Positions 47,609 to 57,086 of a stretch of 64,000 nt of DNA are shown in pieces. A program made the translations under genes and the position numbers. The DNA is taken from the NCBI RefSeq assembly GCF_001307035.1, contig NZ_LKIU01000002.1:665088-729087 (forward strand), written 5' to 3'. The DNA is from Arthrobacter sp. Edens01. GTDB lineage: Bacteria; Actinomycetota; Actinomycetes; Actinomycetales; Micrococcaceae. The notes under the pieces were generated by a model. The model made no database searches. It was not told where the DNA came from and worked only from the letters and a program-made list of their open reading frames with translations. The first letter of the stretch is position 1. Each line of letters opens with the position of its first letter.

Positions 47609-47983
47609 CTAGTTCGCGCCGCTCACCGGAACATCGACGATTCCGGTGAAGCGGGAGCCGACGCCCTCATATTCACTGCGCACGCTTCCTTCGGGAACTG
47701 CGGGGAGTTCGCAGGCACGGTGGTCCTCACAGGCTACAAACGAAAACTCAGGCCACCACTTTTTGGGCCTGGCTGTTTCGCGGAAGCCGCAGACCTCACA
47801 CTCCAGCTGAACCCAGACCGGACGCTTGCCGGTGCGGTTGGCGCGCGACTGCACCAGCCAGGCCGGGGGGTTGGCGTCGAGCTCGTTGAGCTCGGCCTGT
47901 TCCAGCCGCGCCGGGATGCCGTGCTTGGCAGCCATTTCGAGCGGAATATCAAGGTACTGGGCTGCTTGGCGTCGAGTAATCAT
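47609..47983 (-). CDS. Conserved hypothetical protein with a CxxC motif
   Basis: The 124-residue protein begins with a helical region (MITRRQAAQYLDIPLEMAAKHGIPARLEQAELNELDANPPAWL) that looks like a small HTH. It is followed by a beta segment with CEVCG and CEDH, possibly a zinc ribbon. I cannot name the family. It converges with the UDG-like gene, whose stop is 4 bp away. An HTH/zinc-ribbon composition would fit nucleic-acid binding, but this is a guess. Confidence 0.65.
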   Translation of the reverse strand: MITRRQAAQYLDIPLEMAAKHGIPARLEQAELNELDANPPAWLVQSRANRTGKRPVWVQLECEVCGFRETARPKKWWPEFSFVACEDHRACELPAVPEGSVRSEYEGVGSRFTGIVDVPVSGAN

Positions 47984-47995
47984 CAGTTAAACGAT

Positions 47996-48039
47996 ACGGC
48001 AGGGCACGACGGCGGTTTCCCGCCGTCGTGCCCTGCCGT
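47996..48039. terminator. Intrinsic terminator of the DUF1269 gene
   Basis: A perfect 20-bp stem starting ACGGCAGGGCACGACGGCGG, loop TTTC, lies between two leftward genes. It is immediately downstream of the DUF1269 gene. The T-run is weak on both sides. Confidence 0.82.
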
Positions 48040-48066
48040 TTGTCCGCCCCGAAAACCTGGCGGGTA

Positions 48067-48564
48067 TTAGTCCGCCTCGGCGAACGCCTTCCGCAGATTC
48101 GCTTCCTGATCCTTGGAGAGGTTCGTGGCGATCAGTGAAGCGCCCGGGAAGCTGTCCTTAAAGGCATCAAGGACACGGTCCTCAACAGCGTCGGAGGAGA
48201 GCACGAACAGGGCTGAGGTCCCCGGCGTAACTTCCTGCCTAATCTGCTTGATGAAATTGTCATCGATGCCAACGTCCACCATGGAACCGGACAGGGCTCC
48301 GATGGCAGCGCCGACAGCCGCGCCGATAAGCGGGATGAAGAAGATCAGGCCAAACAGCAGCCCCCAGAAGCCGCCGCCCAGGGCGCCGGCGCCGGCCATA
48401 TTGTGTTCCTGAATGGTCCGGGGCTTCTTCTTGTCCCGCGGCCAGGTGACGATTGCCTCATCCTGTACGTTGATGAGGTTCTGGGACTCGAGGCTGGCGA
48501 GGGTCTGTGTCGCCCTTTCAGCAGCGTCTGCGTCGGGGAATTTCCATACGGTAAGTGTTGCCAT
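48067..48564 (-). CDS. DUF1269 membrane-associated protein
   Basis: The 165-residue protein has an N-terminal alpha/beta part (TLTVWKFPDADAAERATQTL) and a glycine-rich hydrophobic hairpin (GAGALGGGFWGLLFGLIFFIPLIGAAVGAAIGALSGSM) typical of DUF1269. The C-terminal part (TSALFVLSSDAVEDRVLDAF) resembles a ferredoxin-like fold. Its function is unknown. GGAG lies about 9 nt before the ATG at 48564. The frame is open to 48825, but that extension overlaps the divergent GH13 gene and has no coding character. Confidence 0.88.
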   Translation of the reverse strand: MATLTVWKFPDADAAERATQTLASLESQNLINVQDEAIVTWPRDKKKPRTIQEHNMAGAGALGGGFWGLLFGLIFFIPLIGAAVGAAIGALSGSMVDVGIDDNFIKQIRQEVTPGTSALFVLSSDAVEDRVLDAFKDSFPGASLIATNLSKDQEANLRKAFAEAD

Positions 48565-48790
48565 GGCAGATACTCCAAACAGTTGGGATCCAGGCACTAA
48601 ACGGCGTGTGCCGGGCACACGGACGGTTAGAGTAGGTGCCACGCTAGCCAGCCCCGGCCACCGTCGGCAAGGGAACAGGGCCCAGGGGGCCCTCTGCCGC
48701 CCAAGTCTGCCCGCCGTCTCTGTCCCGCGGCGTTCCACAGCCGTAGACTCGGGTCTGCGGCACGCTCGGACCGCCGACCCAGGAGCCTGA

Positions 48791-50494
48791 ATGAGGGACC
48801 TCTCCCGCCCGGCATGGTGGACCAACGCGGTGGTCTACCAGATCTATCCGCGCAGTTTCCAGGACACCACGGGTGACGGCATCGGCGACCTGACGGGCAT
48901 CATCAGGCGGCTGGATTACCTGCGGGAACTCGGAGTTGACGTTCTTTGGCTCTCTCCCATCCATCAGTCTCCCCAGCGGGACAACGGGTACGACATCAGC
49001 AACTACCGGAGAGTTGATGCGGTGTTCGGCACCGAAGAGGAATTCGACCGTTTGCTTGCCGAGGTTCATGCGCGCGGGATGAAGATGATTATGGACCTGG
49101 TTATCAACCACACCTCCACTGACCACGAGGCCTTCAAAAGGTCCATTTCCTCCCGCGACAATGTCTCCCGCGATTCCTACTACTGGCGTGATCCGCGCCG
49201 GGGGTTCCGCGGTGGAGAGCCCGGCGCGGAACCCAACAACTGGGGATCCTTGTTCGGCGGATCCGCGTGGACGTGGCATGAGCCGACCCAGCAGTACTAC
49301 CTGCACATCTTTTCCCGTCACCAACCGGACCTGAACTGGGCGAGTACCCGCGTCCGCAACCGGATCTACACCATGATGAACTGGTGGATGGACAGGGGGA
49401 TCGACGGTTTCCGGATGGACGCCGTGAACTACATCTCAAAGGACCAGCGCTTCCCTGACAGCATGATCCAGTTCGGCGGCGTATGGGGAGACGGTTCTCC
49501 TTTCTTCACCTCCGGCCCGCGGGTGCATGAGTTCGTGCAGGAGATGATGCGCGCGGTCTTCGCACACCGCAGCGAGGATTATCTGGTTGTCGGGGAAACC
49601 ACCGGAGCAACGGTCGAGGAAGCCCGGCTCTTCACGGACCCCTACCGGAATGAACTGGACATGCTGTTCCAGTTCGAGCACGTGAACCTGGACCACGGTC
49701 CGGGCGGCAAGTGGGATCCGCGTCCGGTCAATCTCCGGGACCTGAAGACCAGTTGGAACCGCTGGCAGCGCGGTTTGGCCGAACGGGGCTGGAACAGCCT
49801 GTACCTGAGCAACCACGATCAGCCCCGCCACGTTTCCCGGTACGGAAATGACGGTGCATTCCGGTATGAGTCAGCCACTTTGTGGGCGACCCTGCTGCAT
49901 ATGCAGCGGGGAACGCCGTTTATCTACCAAGGGGAAGAGATCGGCATGACGAACGCCGGTTTCACCAGCATTGACCAGTACCGGGACGTCGAATCACTGA
50001 ACTACTACGCGGATTCGACCGCCCGCGGGATGAACCCTGAGACTGTCCTGGAGATCCTGGGACATGCCAGCCGCGACAACGCCAGGACACCCATGCAGTG
50101 GACTCCTGGGCCGGGGGCAGGGTTTACGGAGGGTGTGCCCTGGATCGGGCTGGGCCCGAGGTATTCAGAAATCAACGTTGAACAGGATCTGGCCGCACCG
50201 AAATCCATCTTCCGCTACTACCAGCAGCTGATCCGTCTGCGCCATGAGCTGCCGGTGATCGCGACCGGCGACTTCCAGCTGCTCCATGCCAATCATCCGG
50301 CCCTCTTCGCCTTCCGCCGAAGCCTGGGCGAGATGAATCTGGCGGTGATGGGCAACCTCTCTAACCGGGACCTGGCCGTGCCGGAGGACCTGCAGAAGGG
50401 TGAGCTGATCCTCAGCAATTACGGCACCGGCCGGCAGAAGACAACACTGGGGCCCTGGGAAGCCCGGGTGATGGACATCAGCGGGCTTCCCTAG
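48791..50494 (+). CDS. GH13 alpha-glucosidase / oligo-1,6-glucosidase-like
   Basis: The 567-residue cytosolic enzyme belongs to the GH13 oligo-1,6-glucosidase group. The start VVYQIYPRSFQDTTGDGIGDLTGI is typical. The catalytic nucleophile is Asp210 (GFRMDAVN), the acid is Glu269 (VGETTG) and the third carboxylate is Asp343 (SNHDQPRHVSRYG). It should hydrolyse alpha-glucosidic bonds of oligosaccharides such as sucrose, maltose or isomaltose; the exact preference is not readable. No transporter or regulator gene lies beside it. The gene is divergent from DUF1269 with about 226 bp between starts. Confidence 0.9.
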   Translation: MRDLSRPAWWTNAVVYQIYPRSFQDTTGDGIGDLTGIIRRLDYLRELGVDVLWLSPIHQSPQRDNGYDISNYRRVDAVFGTEEEFDRLLAEVHARGMKMIMDLVINHTSTDHEAFKRSISSRDNVSRDSYYWRDPRRGFRGGEPGAEPNNWGSLFGGSAWTWHEPTQQYYLHIFSRHQPDLNWASTRVRNRIYTMMNWWMDRGIDGFRMDAVNYISKDQRFPDSMIQFGGVWGDGSPFFTSGPRVHEFVQEMMRAVFAHRSEDYLVVGETTGATVEEARLFTDPYRNELDMLFQFEHVNLDHGPGGKWDPRPVNLRDLKTSWNRWQRGLAERGWNSLYLSNHDQPRHVSRYGNDGAFRYESATLWATLLHMQRGTPFIYQGEEIGMTNAGFTSIDQYRDVESLNYYADSTARGMNPETVLEILGHASRDNARTPMQWTPGPGAGFTEGVPWIGLGPRYSEINVEQDLAAPKSIFRYYQQLIRLRHELPVIATGDFQLLHANHPALFAFRRSLGEMNLAVMGNLSNRDLAVPEDLQKGELILSNYGTGRQKTTLGPWEARVMDISGLP

Positions 50495-50513
50495 GCGCCG
50501 TGTTCTCCAGCCG

Positions 50514-51611
50514 CTACTCTCCGGTCAGAGTGGTGCCGTAAAGCCCCAGCAGCCGGGCCGTTCCTCCCTCAGCCATGGCACGCCGCTGCCGCTCGGCTCC
50601 GGTGCCGGATTCCCGGACGTCCTGCAGCCCGGCGTGAACCCATTCGGTGTCATTCTCGGCGTCAAGCGCCTCGGCAACGAAGTCCAGCAGGGCCTGGACG
50701 CGGTCCTGCGCCGGTACCAGTTTGGCACTGACGGGATCCACCAGGTGGCCGGTCAACCCCTCGCGGGCAGCCTGCCACATGGCGGCGTCAAGCAGTTCGG
50801 CTTCGGGTACCGGGCGGTCGATTCCCCGGCCTGCTTCCTCGACCGCTGTGCTCACCAGTCCGCGGACCAGGGCCGCGATCAGCACCGAGTCCCGCGCGCG
50901 CAGCTGGGCATCGCCTGCCCGGACCTCCAGGGTGGGATATGAATCCGACAACCGCGCCATCCAGGTCAGTACGCCGCGGTCAATAATCGCCCCGGTGGAC
51001 ACCAGCTGCGCCACGCGCCGTTCGTAGTCTGCCGCGTCCTTGAAGGTGGGAGGGCAGCCCTGCACCGGCCAGCGGCGGTAGTGGACCACGCGCCAGCTGC
51101 CAAAACCGCTGTCCCGCCCCAGCCAATAGGGAGAGTTGCAGCTCAGTGCCACGATGGCAGGCAGCCACTCGCGGATCCGGTTCAGCGCCTGCACGCCGGC
51201 CTCGCGATCCGGAATCGAAACATGGACGTGGAGTCCGTTGACGAACTGGTCTCCCACGATCCCGGGTGCGCTGTCCCGCAGCTCCCGGTAGCGTTCCTTG
51301 TCCGTCAGCTCCGGGTAATGGTCTTCTATGAACGGCGCAGAGGCCGTTCCTGACGCTACGACGGCGGTCTTTCGTGCAGCGGCTTCAAGCTGGCTTCGGA
51401 AGTTCAGCAGGTACTCTTCCGCCTCAGTCAGCGTGGCAGAGACCGGGGTAGCGGTCTCGATCTGGCAGCTGAGCAGTTCACGCTGGATTTCGCCGTCGGT
51501 CACCCGCGGCGAACGGTGCAGATAGCCTGCAACCTCCTCCGCCTTGTGCACCGGGAGCCCGGAAACCGGGTCCAGCAGCAGGTACTCTTCCTCGATGCCC
51601 AGTGTCGCCAT
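50514..51611 (-). CDS. GCS2-family carboxylate-amine ligase (YbdK-like), copy A
   Basis: The 365-residue protein starts MATLGIEEEYLLLDPVSG and has VNGLHVHVSIPD and RRWPVQGCPPTF. These are hallmarks of the GCS2 family (glutamate-cysteine ligase type 2, YbdK). Homologues have weak gamma-glutamylcysteine ligase activity in vitro, and the true substrate is unclear. GGAGGG precedes the ATG at 51611. The frame is open upstream but lacks coding character. A second GCS2 gene of identical length lies 118 bp upstream on the same strand, so they form a tandem pair. Confidence 0.87.
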   Translation of the reverse strand: MATLGIEEEYLLLDPVSGLPVHKAEEVAGYLHRSPRVTDGEIQRELLSCQIETATPVSATLTEAEEYLLNFRSQLEAAARKTAVVASGTASAPFIEDHYPELTDKERYRELRDSAPGIVGDQFVNGLHVHVSIPDREAGVQALNRIREWLPAIVALSCNSPYWLGRDSGFGSWRVVHYRRWPVQGCPPTFKDAADYERRVAQLVSTGAIIDRGVLTWMARLSDSYPTLEVRAGDAQLRARDSVLIAALVRGLVSTAVEEAGRGIDRPVPEAELLDAAMWQAAREGLTGHLVDPVSAKLVPAQDRVQALLDFVAEALDAENDTEWVHAGLQDVRESGTGAERQRRAMAEGGTARLLGLYGTTLTGE

Positions 51612-51729
51612 GCATCCCTCCACATATTCCACGGCCGCAGGCATCCACCCGCAGCACTTCCTCAAAAAGACTAGGGCCGAAGGGTGCTCCGAAGCCAAAT
51701 GAGAAGCTTGCTGAGGTTTTGTTGCGTGC

Positions 51730-52827
51730 CTAGGAGCCTGCGGTCAGCGCCGACTCATACAACCCGGTCAGGCCGTTCCAGCCCCCGGCAGCGTAGGCGG
51801 CACGCTGGCGTACGGCGCCTGTCCCTTCGGTAAGCATTCGCTGCACACCTGCCAGCACGTAGGCAAGATCGCCGTTCTCGTCCAGAACCGGACGGATGTG
51901 ATCAACGAGCGCATCGACCTGCTCGGCGGCCGCGGAGGAGTCACCAAGTACTCCCATCAGCCGTCCGCCAAGTCCGTACCGGGCGGCCTGCCACAGTCCG
52001 GCATCGAGCAGCTCCGGGTCCGGATGCGAATCGGGCGCAGCGGAGTTGCTTAGGACCAGTCCGCGGACCACGGCTGCGAGGAGGACGGAGTCGGCTGCCT
52101 CCAGCTGCGCATCTCCCACTCGCACCTCAACTGTGGGGTAGTGCTCGGACAGTCGCGCAGCCCAGCCAATATGGCCGGAATCCAGGACCGCGTCAGAGCC
52201 AAGGAGCCGGGCAAGCCTGCGGTCGTAATCTGACGCATCGGCAAACTCGGGCGGGCAGCCCTGCACAGACCAGCGGCGGTAATGGATCAGGCGCCAGCTG
52301 GAGAAGTCAGTGTCAAGTCCCCGCCAGAAGGGAGAGTTGCCGGCTAGGGCTGCCAGTGTGGAGAGCCACGGACGGAGCTTGTTCAGGGCATTGATCCCGC
52401 TGTCGCGGCCAGGAACCGCAACGTGGATGTGGGTCCCGTTGACGTAATGCTCCCCGGCCACGGCACCGGTGAGCTTACCCATGGCGCGGTAGCGTTCGGT
52501 GCCCGTGACTTCGGCGGGAGTATCCGCAATTCGGGGAGCAGCACCGGAAGGCACGACGCCGATGCCGGTTGAAGCGGCCGCGGCGGCTATGGCGGTGCGG
52601 GCGCCGAGCAGCGACACTGCAGCGTCGTCCAGGGTGTCGCAGATAATGGTGGAGGTTTCGAGCTGGCAGGCGAGGAATTCCGACTGCCCAACGGGAACAG
52701 GAGGATCCGTGGCGGGAAAGGCCGGCTGCGCTGCCAGCGCCCTCGACATTTCCTCGGCCCGCGGCGTGGGAAGGCCCGTAGCCGGGTCCACCAGCAGGAA
52801 CTCTTCCTCAATGCCAAATGTAGCCAT
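51730..52827 (-). CDS. GCS2-family carboxylate-amine ligase (YbdK-like), copy B
   Basis: Also 365 residues, beginning MATFGIEEEFLLVDPATGLP, with YVNGTHIHVAVPG and RRWSVQGCPPEF. It is clearly a tandem duplicate of copy A, sharing the same length and motifs but with divergent sequence throughout. Mycothiol is the main thiol of actinobacteria, so two glutathione-type ligases point to gamma-glutamyl chemistry on other substrates. AGGGGAA precedes the ATG at 52827. The copies may have split functions. Confidence 0.87.
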   Translation of the reverse strand: MATFGIEEEFLLVDPATGLPTPRAEEMSRALAAQPAFPATDPPVPVGQSEFLACQLETSTIICDTLDDAAVSLLGARTAIAAAAASTGIGVVPSGAAPRIADTPAEVTGTERYRAMGKLTGAVAGEHYVNGTHIHVAVPGRDSGINALNKLRPWLSTLAALAGNSPFWRGLDTDFSSWRLIHYRRWSVQGCPPEFADASDYDRRLARLLGSDAVLDSGHIGWAARLSEHYPTVEVRVGDAQLEAADSVLLAAVVRGLVLSNSAAPDSHPDPELLDAGLWQAARYGLGGRLMGVLGDSSAAAEQVDALVDHIRPVLDENGDLAYVLAGVQRMLTEGTGAVRQRAAYAAGGWNGLTGLYESALTAGS

Positions 52828-52933
52828 GCATTCCCCTGGTTGCCGATCCGGGAGCTGCCCGCCCTTCGTTCAGTCTAGGACAGGGCCGGGTACCCCCGGG
52901 AGGGGGCCGTGCCAAGTAGCCTGGCTGATCTTC

Positions 52934-53716
52934 CTAGGCCCGCACAGCACGCCAGGTGAAGGTGAGGTAGGGCAGCTGCAGTTCTTGTCCCGGTGCGTGT
53001 CCAAGATGCTCGTAGAGGTACCAGGAGAGGTTGGCCAGGACCTTGGCGCGGGTGGATTCAGACGCGGACAGGTAGTAGGCGCGGGACTTGGCCAGCTCAG
53101 CGAGGTCTTCGGGAGTCATGGCAACGGACCACGAGGTGGTGTGGAATTCCTGCAGCTGCAGCTGCGGTCCCAGCTCCGGACGGAATCCCGGGCGCAGGAC
53201 GTCCCCGGCATGGATGATCCGGGAAAACCGGTGGACCCAGGGCACGTTCACGTCCAGCTGGTTCCAGACCAGGCCGGCGAAGCCGTCCGGGGTGAGGATC
53301 CGGGCGAACTCCGCGGAGGCGGCAGCCGGATCGCACCAGTGCCAGGCCTGGGCTACGGTCACGGCGTCAAACGAAGTATCCGGAAGCCCTGTGTGCTCGG
53401 CCGTTCCCTCCGTGACAGGGACATCCGGCAGAGTCCGGGAGAGCTGGGCGAGCATGTCCGCGGAAGGTTCCACGGCATGGACCCGGAAACCTGCGGAAAG
53501 AAGAGCCGCAGTGTATTTTCCCGTTCCCGCGCCGACGTCCGCCACCGATATGGACGCGGCAGGGCGTTCGGCAAGGGACGGAACGCCAAAGAGCCAGTCC
53601 ACCGCTTCCGCCGGGTAGCCGGGACGGATCCGGTCATAGTGTTCGGCGCCGGTGCGGTAGCTGCCGCCCAGCTGCCGGCGGCGCAGACCGTCAAGCTTGG
53701 GTCCGCTGGAAGCCAC
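52934..53716 (-). CDS. Class I SAM-dependent methyltransferase
   Basis: The 260-residue protein has the SAM-binding core (SVADVGAGTGKYTAALLSAGFRVHAVEPSADML), an acidic end of strand 2, and SFDAVTVAQAWHWCDPAAASAEFARILTPDGFAGLVWNQ. This is a Methyltransf_11-type fold. The substrate is unknown. It starts 8 bp after the hisN-like gene and is probably co-transcribed with it. No cofactor site other than SAM is seen. Confidence 0.85.
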   Translation of the reverse strand: MASSGPKLDGLRRRQLGGSYRTGAEHYDRIRPGYPAEAVDWLFGVPSLAERPAASISVADVGAGTGKYTAALLSAGFRVHAVEPSADMLAQLSRTLPDVPVTEGTAEHTGLPDTSFDAVTVAQAWHWCDPAAASAEFARILTPDGFAGLVWNQLDVNVPWVHRFSRIIHAGDVLRPGFRPELGPQLQLQEFHTTSWSVAMTPEDLAELAKSRAYYLSASESTRAKVLANLSWYLYEHLGHAPGQELQLPYLTFTWRAVRA

Positions 53717-53724
53717 TTGGAGTC

Positions 53725-54534
53725 CTAGAAGAGGTCGTCGAGATCGGGGTTGAGACGCTGCAGCACTTCGTTGTGAAGCGTGCCGTTGGTAGCCAGGGCA
53801 TTGCCGCCGAACGGTCCGTCCTCGCCTTCCAGGGAGGTGAAGCGCCCGCCGGCTTCGGTGACGATCGGAACCAGTGCAGCCATGTCGTAAAGGTTCAGCT
53901 CAGGTTCGCAGGCAATGTCCACGGCTCCTTCGGCAACCATGCAGTAGGACCAGAAGTCCCCGTAGGCGCGAGTGCGCCAGACGGACTCGGTCAGGCCCAG
54001 GAACTCGTCGAGGTTCCCGCGCTGCTTCCACCCGGTGAGGCTGGAATAGGACATGGAGGCATCATCCAGGCTGGAGACATTGGAGACCTTCAGGCGCGTA
54101 GCGGAGGCCAGTGAACGTCCCATGTAGGCTCCTGTGCCGGTGGCTGCCCACCACCGCTTGCCCAGCGCCGGCGCACTGACGAGACCGACTACCGGAACGC
54201 CGTCGTCCACCAGGGCGATGAGCGTGGCCCAGACCGGAACGCCGCGTACGAAGTTCTTGGTGCCGTCGATCGGATCGATGATCCAGCGGCGCGGCCCGGA
54301 ACCGGTGGAACCGAATTCCTCGCCCAGCACGGCGTCACGCGGCCGTGCCCGGGAAAGCTGGCCGCGGATGGCGTCTTCGGCAGCCTTGTCTGCGTCCGTG
54401 ACCGGAGTCAGGTCCGGCTTGGTCTCGATGCGGAGGTCCTGGGCCTTGAACCTGGACATGGTCTGGTCGTCCACGGAGTCGGCCATTACATGGGCGAGAC
54501 GCAGATCATCGTTGTAGTTCTGAACGAACGGCAT
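53725..54534 (-). CDS. hisN: Histidinol-phosphatase / inositol-monophosphatase family enzyme
   Basis: The 269-residue protein belongs to the IMPase superfamily. It has GEEFGS, the metal-binding IIDPIDGTKNFVRGVPVW and YDMAALVPIVTEAGG. In actinobacteria this branch includes the HisN enzyme, which dephosphorylates histidinol phosphate in histidine synthesis, and the sequence layout fits. Inositol or other phosphates cannot be excluded without tests. It is the third gene of the leftward aroA-rsgA-hisN-methyltransferase run, 88 bp after rsgA. Confidence 0.82.
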   Translation of the reverse strand: MPFVQNYNDDLRLAHVMADSVDDQTMSRFKAQDLRIETKPDLTPVTDADKAAEDAIRGQLSRARPRDAVLGEEFGSTGSGPRRWIIDPIDGTKNFVRGVPVWATLIALVDDGVPVVGLVSAPALGKRWWAATGTGAYMGRSLASATRLKVSNVSSLDDASMSYSSLTGWKQRGNLDEFLGLTESVWRTRAYGDFWSYCMVAEGAVDIACEPELNLYDMAALVPIVTEAGGRFTSLEGEDGPFGGNALATNGTLHNEVLQRLNPDLDDLF

Positions 54535-54622
54535 ACTTCAACTTATCGCTAATGCCGGGACACTGCCCACGTTTACGCAGGTAAACGGCGTGTGCCGGCT
54601 GTGGAGGCTGCGGATTCTCCGC

Positions 54623-55741
54623 TTACTGGGTTCCGAGTTCCTTGGCCTGGGCACGGTTCTCGGTGCGCAGTCCGCCAGAGCCCAGCAGGCGCCGCAAAGA
54701 GGCCAGGCGTGCCGGTCCGGCCGCGCCGGCGCTGCCGGACTCAACCCAGGGATCCAGCCCGCAGTTCACGGCGTCGTCGTCATGGCGGCAGCCGCGTTCG
54801 CAGGCTTCGGTTCCCGGCTCCAGGTCCGGGAAGGCACTGAGGATACGGTCCGGGTCCACATGGGCCAGTCCGAAGGACCGGATGCCCGGTGTATCAATGA
54901 TCCAGCTGCCTGCCGGGGCATCCTGCACCTTGAGCGCCAGGGCCGAAGAAGAAGTGTGCCGGCCGCGGCCGGTAACAGCGTTGACGCCGCCGGTTGCCCG
55001 CCGGGAACCGGTCAGGGCGTTGACGAGTGTGGACTTTCCGACGCCGGAGTGGCCCACCAGCACGCTCACCTTGCCGAGCAGGTGTTCGTGCAGGGCTGCG
55101 ACTGCGCCGCCAGCCAGCCGGGCCGAGAGGCCGTCGTCGGATTCAGAGTCGATGCCCGCGTCCTCTGCGTCCGCGGTCCGGCTGATGAGCACTTCCAGGT
55201 CCAGGTGCTCATAGTTGGCCAGCAGCTCGGACGGGTCCTTCAGGTCTGCCTTGGTGATGCACAGCAGGGGAGAGATGCCGGCGTCGTAGGCAGCCACGAG
55301 GGCGCGGTCGATGAAGCCTGTGCGCGGCTCGGGGTTGGCAGCAGCCACCACAATCACCAGCTGGTCCGCGTTGGCCACCACTACCCGTTCCACCGGGTCG
55401 GTATCGTCTGCGGAGCGGCGCAGCAGGGTGGCGCGCTCGTTCACCTTAACCAGCCGGGCGAGGCTGTCCGGTGACCCGCTGACATCTCCGACGAGGCCGA
55501 CGAGGTCTCCGGCGACCACGGGGGTCCGGCGCAGTTCCCGCGCCCGGGCAGCCGTGACGATCCGTTCCCGGGGAGTGTCCTCGTCCACGATCGCGGTGTA
55601 GCGTCCGCGGTCCACGGTGATGATCCGCCCGGTAACGGCATCTTCATGGGCAGGCCGGTCCTTGGTCCGGGGACGGGAGCCCTTTTTGTTGGGACGGATG
55701 CGGACGTCGGATTCATCCCAGCCTGCCGTACCCCGTGCCAC
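54623..55741 (-). CDS. rsgA: Small ribosomal subunit biogenesis GTPase RsgA
   Basis: The 372-residue protein has the circularly permuted GTPase order G4 (ITKADL), then G1 (VGHSGVGKSTLVNAL), then G3 (DTPGIRSF). The C-terminal zinc knuckle is C-ERG-CRH…NC. The N-terminal OB-fold domain precedes. RsgA is a late 30S assembly GTPase. The GTG start lies 2 bp after the aroA stop. The first 40 residues are basic and disordered, a longer N-terminus than in E. coli. Confidence 0.94.
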   Translation of the reverse strand: MARGTAGWDESDVRIRPNKKGSRPRTKDRPAHEDAVTGRIITVDRGRYTAIVDEDTPRERIVTAARARELRRTPVVAGDLVGLVGDVSGSPDSLARLVKVNERATLLRRSADDTDPVERVVVANADQLVIVVAAANPEPRTGFIDRALVAAYDAGISPLLCITKADLKDPSELLANYEHLDLEVLISRTADAEDAGIDSESDDGLSARLAGGAVAALHEHLLGKVSVLVGHSGVGKSTLVNALTGSRRATGGVNAVTGRGRHTSSSALALKVQDAPAGSWIIDTPGIRSFGLAHVDPDRILSAFPDLEPGTEACERGCRHDDDAVNCGLDPWVESGSAGAAGPARLASLRRLLGSGGLRTENRAQAKELGTQ

Positions 55742-55743
55742 AG

Positions 55744-57081
55744 CTAGCCTTCCTCCGCGCCGGGAGCGGCGCCGGTCACCAAGGCGGTCCAGAGCTCAGC
55801 GAACTCCGGCATGGTCTTGGAGGTAGCCGCGATGTCCTCAACGATGACGCCGGGAACCACCAGGCCGAGAATGGCCCCGGCGGTGGCCATGCGGTGGTCG
55901 GCATAAGTGCCGAACATGCCGCCGTGCAGCGGTGCAGGCTCGATCCGCAGTCCGTCAGCGGTTTCCGACACCGCTCCGCCCAGAGAGTTGATCTCGGTCT
56001 TCAGGGCCGCGAGGCGGTCTGTTTCATGGCCGCGGAGGTGGGCTATGCCCGTAAGGACCGACGGCGAATCGGCCAGCGCGCACAGCGCAGCGACCGTCGG
56101 GGCGAGTTCGCTGGTGTCCGCAAAGACGCCCCCGCGGATTCTCCCGGTGCCCGTAACGGTCAGTACGCCGTCGGACAGCTCAGCCGTGGCGCCCATCTGC
56201 GGCAGGATCTGCCTCCACTTGTCGCCCACCTGGGTGGTCTTCGCAGGCCACCCGGGAATGCTGACGCTTCCTCCGGTTGCGACTGCTGCAGCGAGGAAGG
56301 GCCCGGCGTTGGACAGATCGGGTTCGATTTCGACGTCGAAGGCCCTAATGGCGCCGGGCGCAACACGCCATTCGCTGGCGGTTGAATCATCCACGGCGAC
56401 TCCGCACTGGCGCAGCACCTGCACGGTCATGGCGATGTGGTCCAGGCTGGGAACGTTCTCACCGGTGTGGACCAGGTGCAGGCCCTCGGTGAAGCGTGCT
56501 CCTGCCAGGAGCAGGGCCGAGACGAATTGTGAGGAGGCACCGGCGTCGATCTCCAGCCGTCCGCCGGGTACTTCCCCTCGGCCGGTGACAGTGAAAGGCA
56601 GCGCACCGCGGCCATCGTCGTCGACAGTGATACCGAGTCCTCGCAGGGCATCAATGGTGGCGCCCATGGGCCGCAGCCGCGCATGGGGATCACCGTCGAA
56701 GCCTGTTGTTCCAGAGCGGAGCGCAGCCAGGGGCGGGACGAAGCGCATCACCGTGCCGGCGAGTCCGCAGTCAACTGCGGCGTCCCCGGAGGCCGCGGCC
56801 GGAATCGGCTCCACCAGCAGGTCCGGACCGAACGGGCCTGAGCCCGGAGCCTCGGTAATCGTCGCACCCAGTGACCGGAGTGCAGCCATCATCAGTGCGG
56901 AGTCCCGTGAATGCAGCGGAGCGCGGAGCCTCGAAGGCCCGTCCGCCAGGGCGGCGAGCACAAGGTAGCGGTTGGTCAGGGATTTGGAGCCGGGGACCCT
57001 GGCCACCCCGGAAACGGGGCGGCCAGGGGTGGGGGCCGGCCAGCCTTCAGTGACAGGCTGGAGCGCGGGAGTTGGTGTCAT
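55744..57081 (-). CDS. aroA: 3-phosphoshikimate 1-carboxyvinyltransferase (EPSP synthase)
   Basis: The 445-residue enzyme makes EPSP in the shikimate pathway. It has PGSKSLTNRYLVLAALADG, the DCGLAGTVMRFVPPLAAL loop, GDPHARLRPMGATIDAL, SSQFVSALLLAGA and DHRMATAGAILGL. The loop reads GLAGTVMRF in place of the classical GNAGTAMRP, which is usual for actinobacterial EPSPS. The gene starts 5 bp after the DoxX stop, and rsgA follows with a 2-bp gap, so these form one operon. Confidence 0.96.
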   Translation of the reverse strand: MTPTPALQPVTEGWPAPTPGRPVSGVARVPGSKSLTNRYLVLAALADGPSRLRAPLHSRDSALMMAALRSLGATITEAPGSGPFGPDLLVEPIPAAASGDAAVDCGLAGTVMRFVPPLAALRSGTTGFDGDPHARLRPMGATIDALRGLGITVDDDGRGALPFTVTGRGEVPGGRLEIDAGASSQFVSALLLAGARFTEGLHLVHTGENVPSLDHIAMTVQVLRQCGVAVDDSTASEWRVAPGAIRAFDVEIEPDLSNAGPFLAAAVATGGSVSIPGWPAKTTQVGDKWRQILPQMGATAELSDGVLTVTGTGRIRGGVFADTSELAPTVAALCALADSPSVLTGIAHLRGHETDRLAALKTEINSLGGAVSETADGLRIEPAPLHGGMFGTYADHRMATAGAILGLVVPGVIVEDIAATSKTMPEFAELWTALVTGAAPGAEEG

Positions 57082-57086
57082 GGTGC

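Noticed and set aside
48565-48825. 87-codon N-terminal extension of the DUF1269 frame
   Set aside because: It overlaps the GH13 start region and lacks a Shine-Dalgarno; the family begins at MATLTVWKF.
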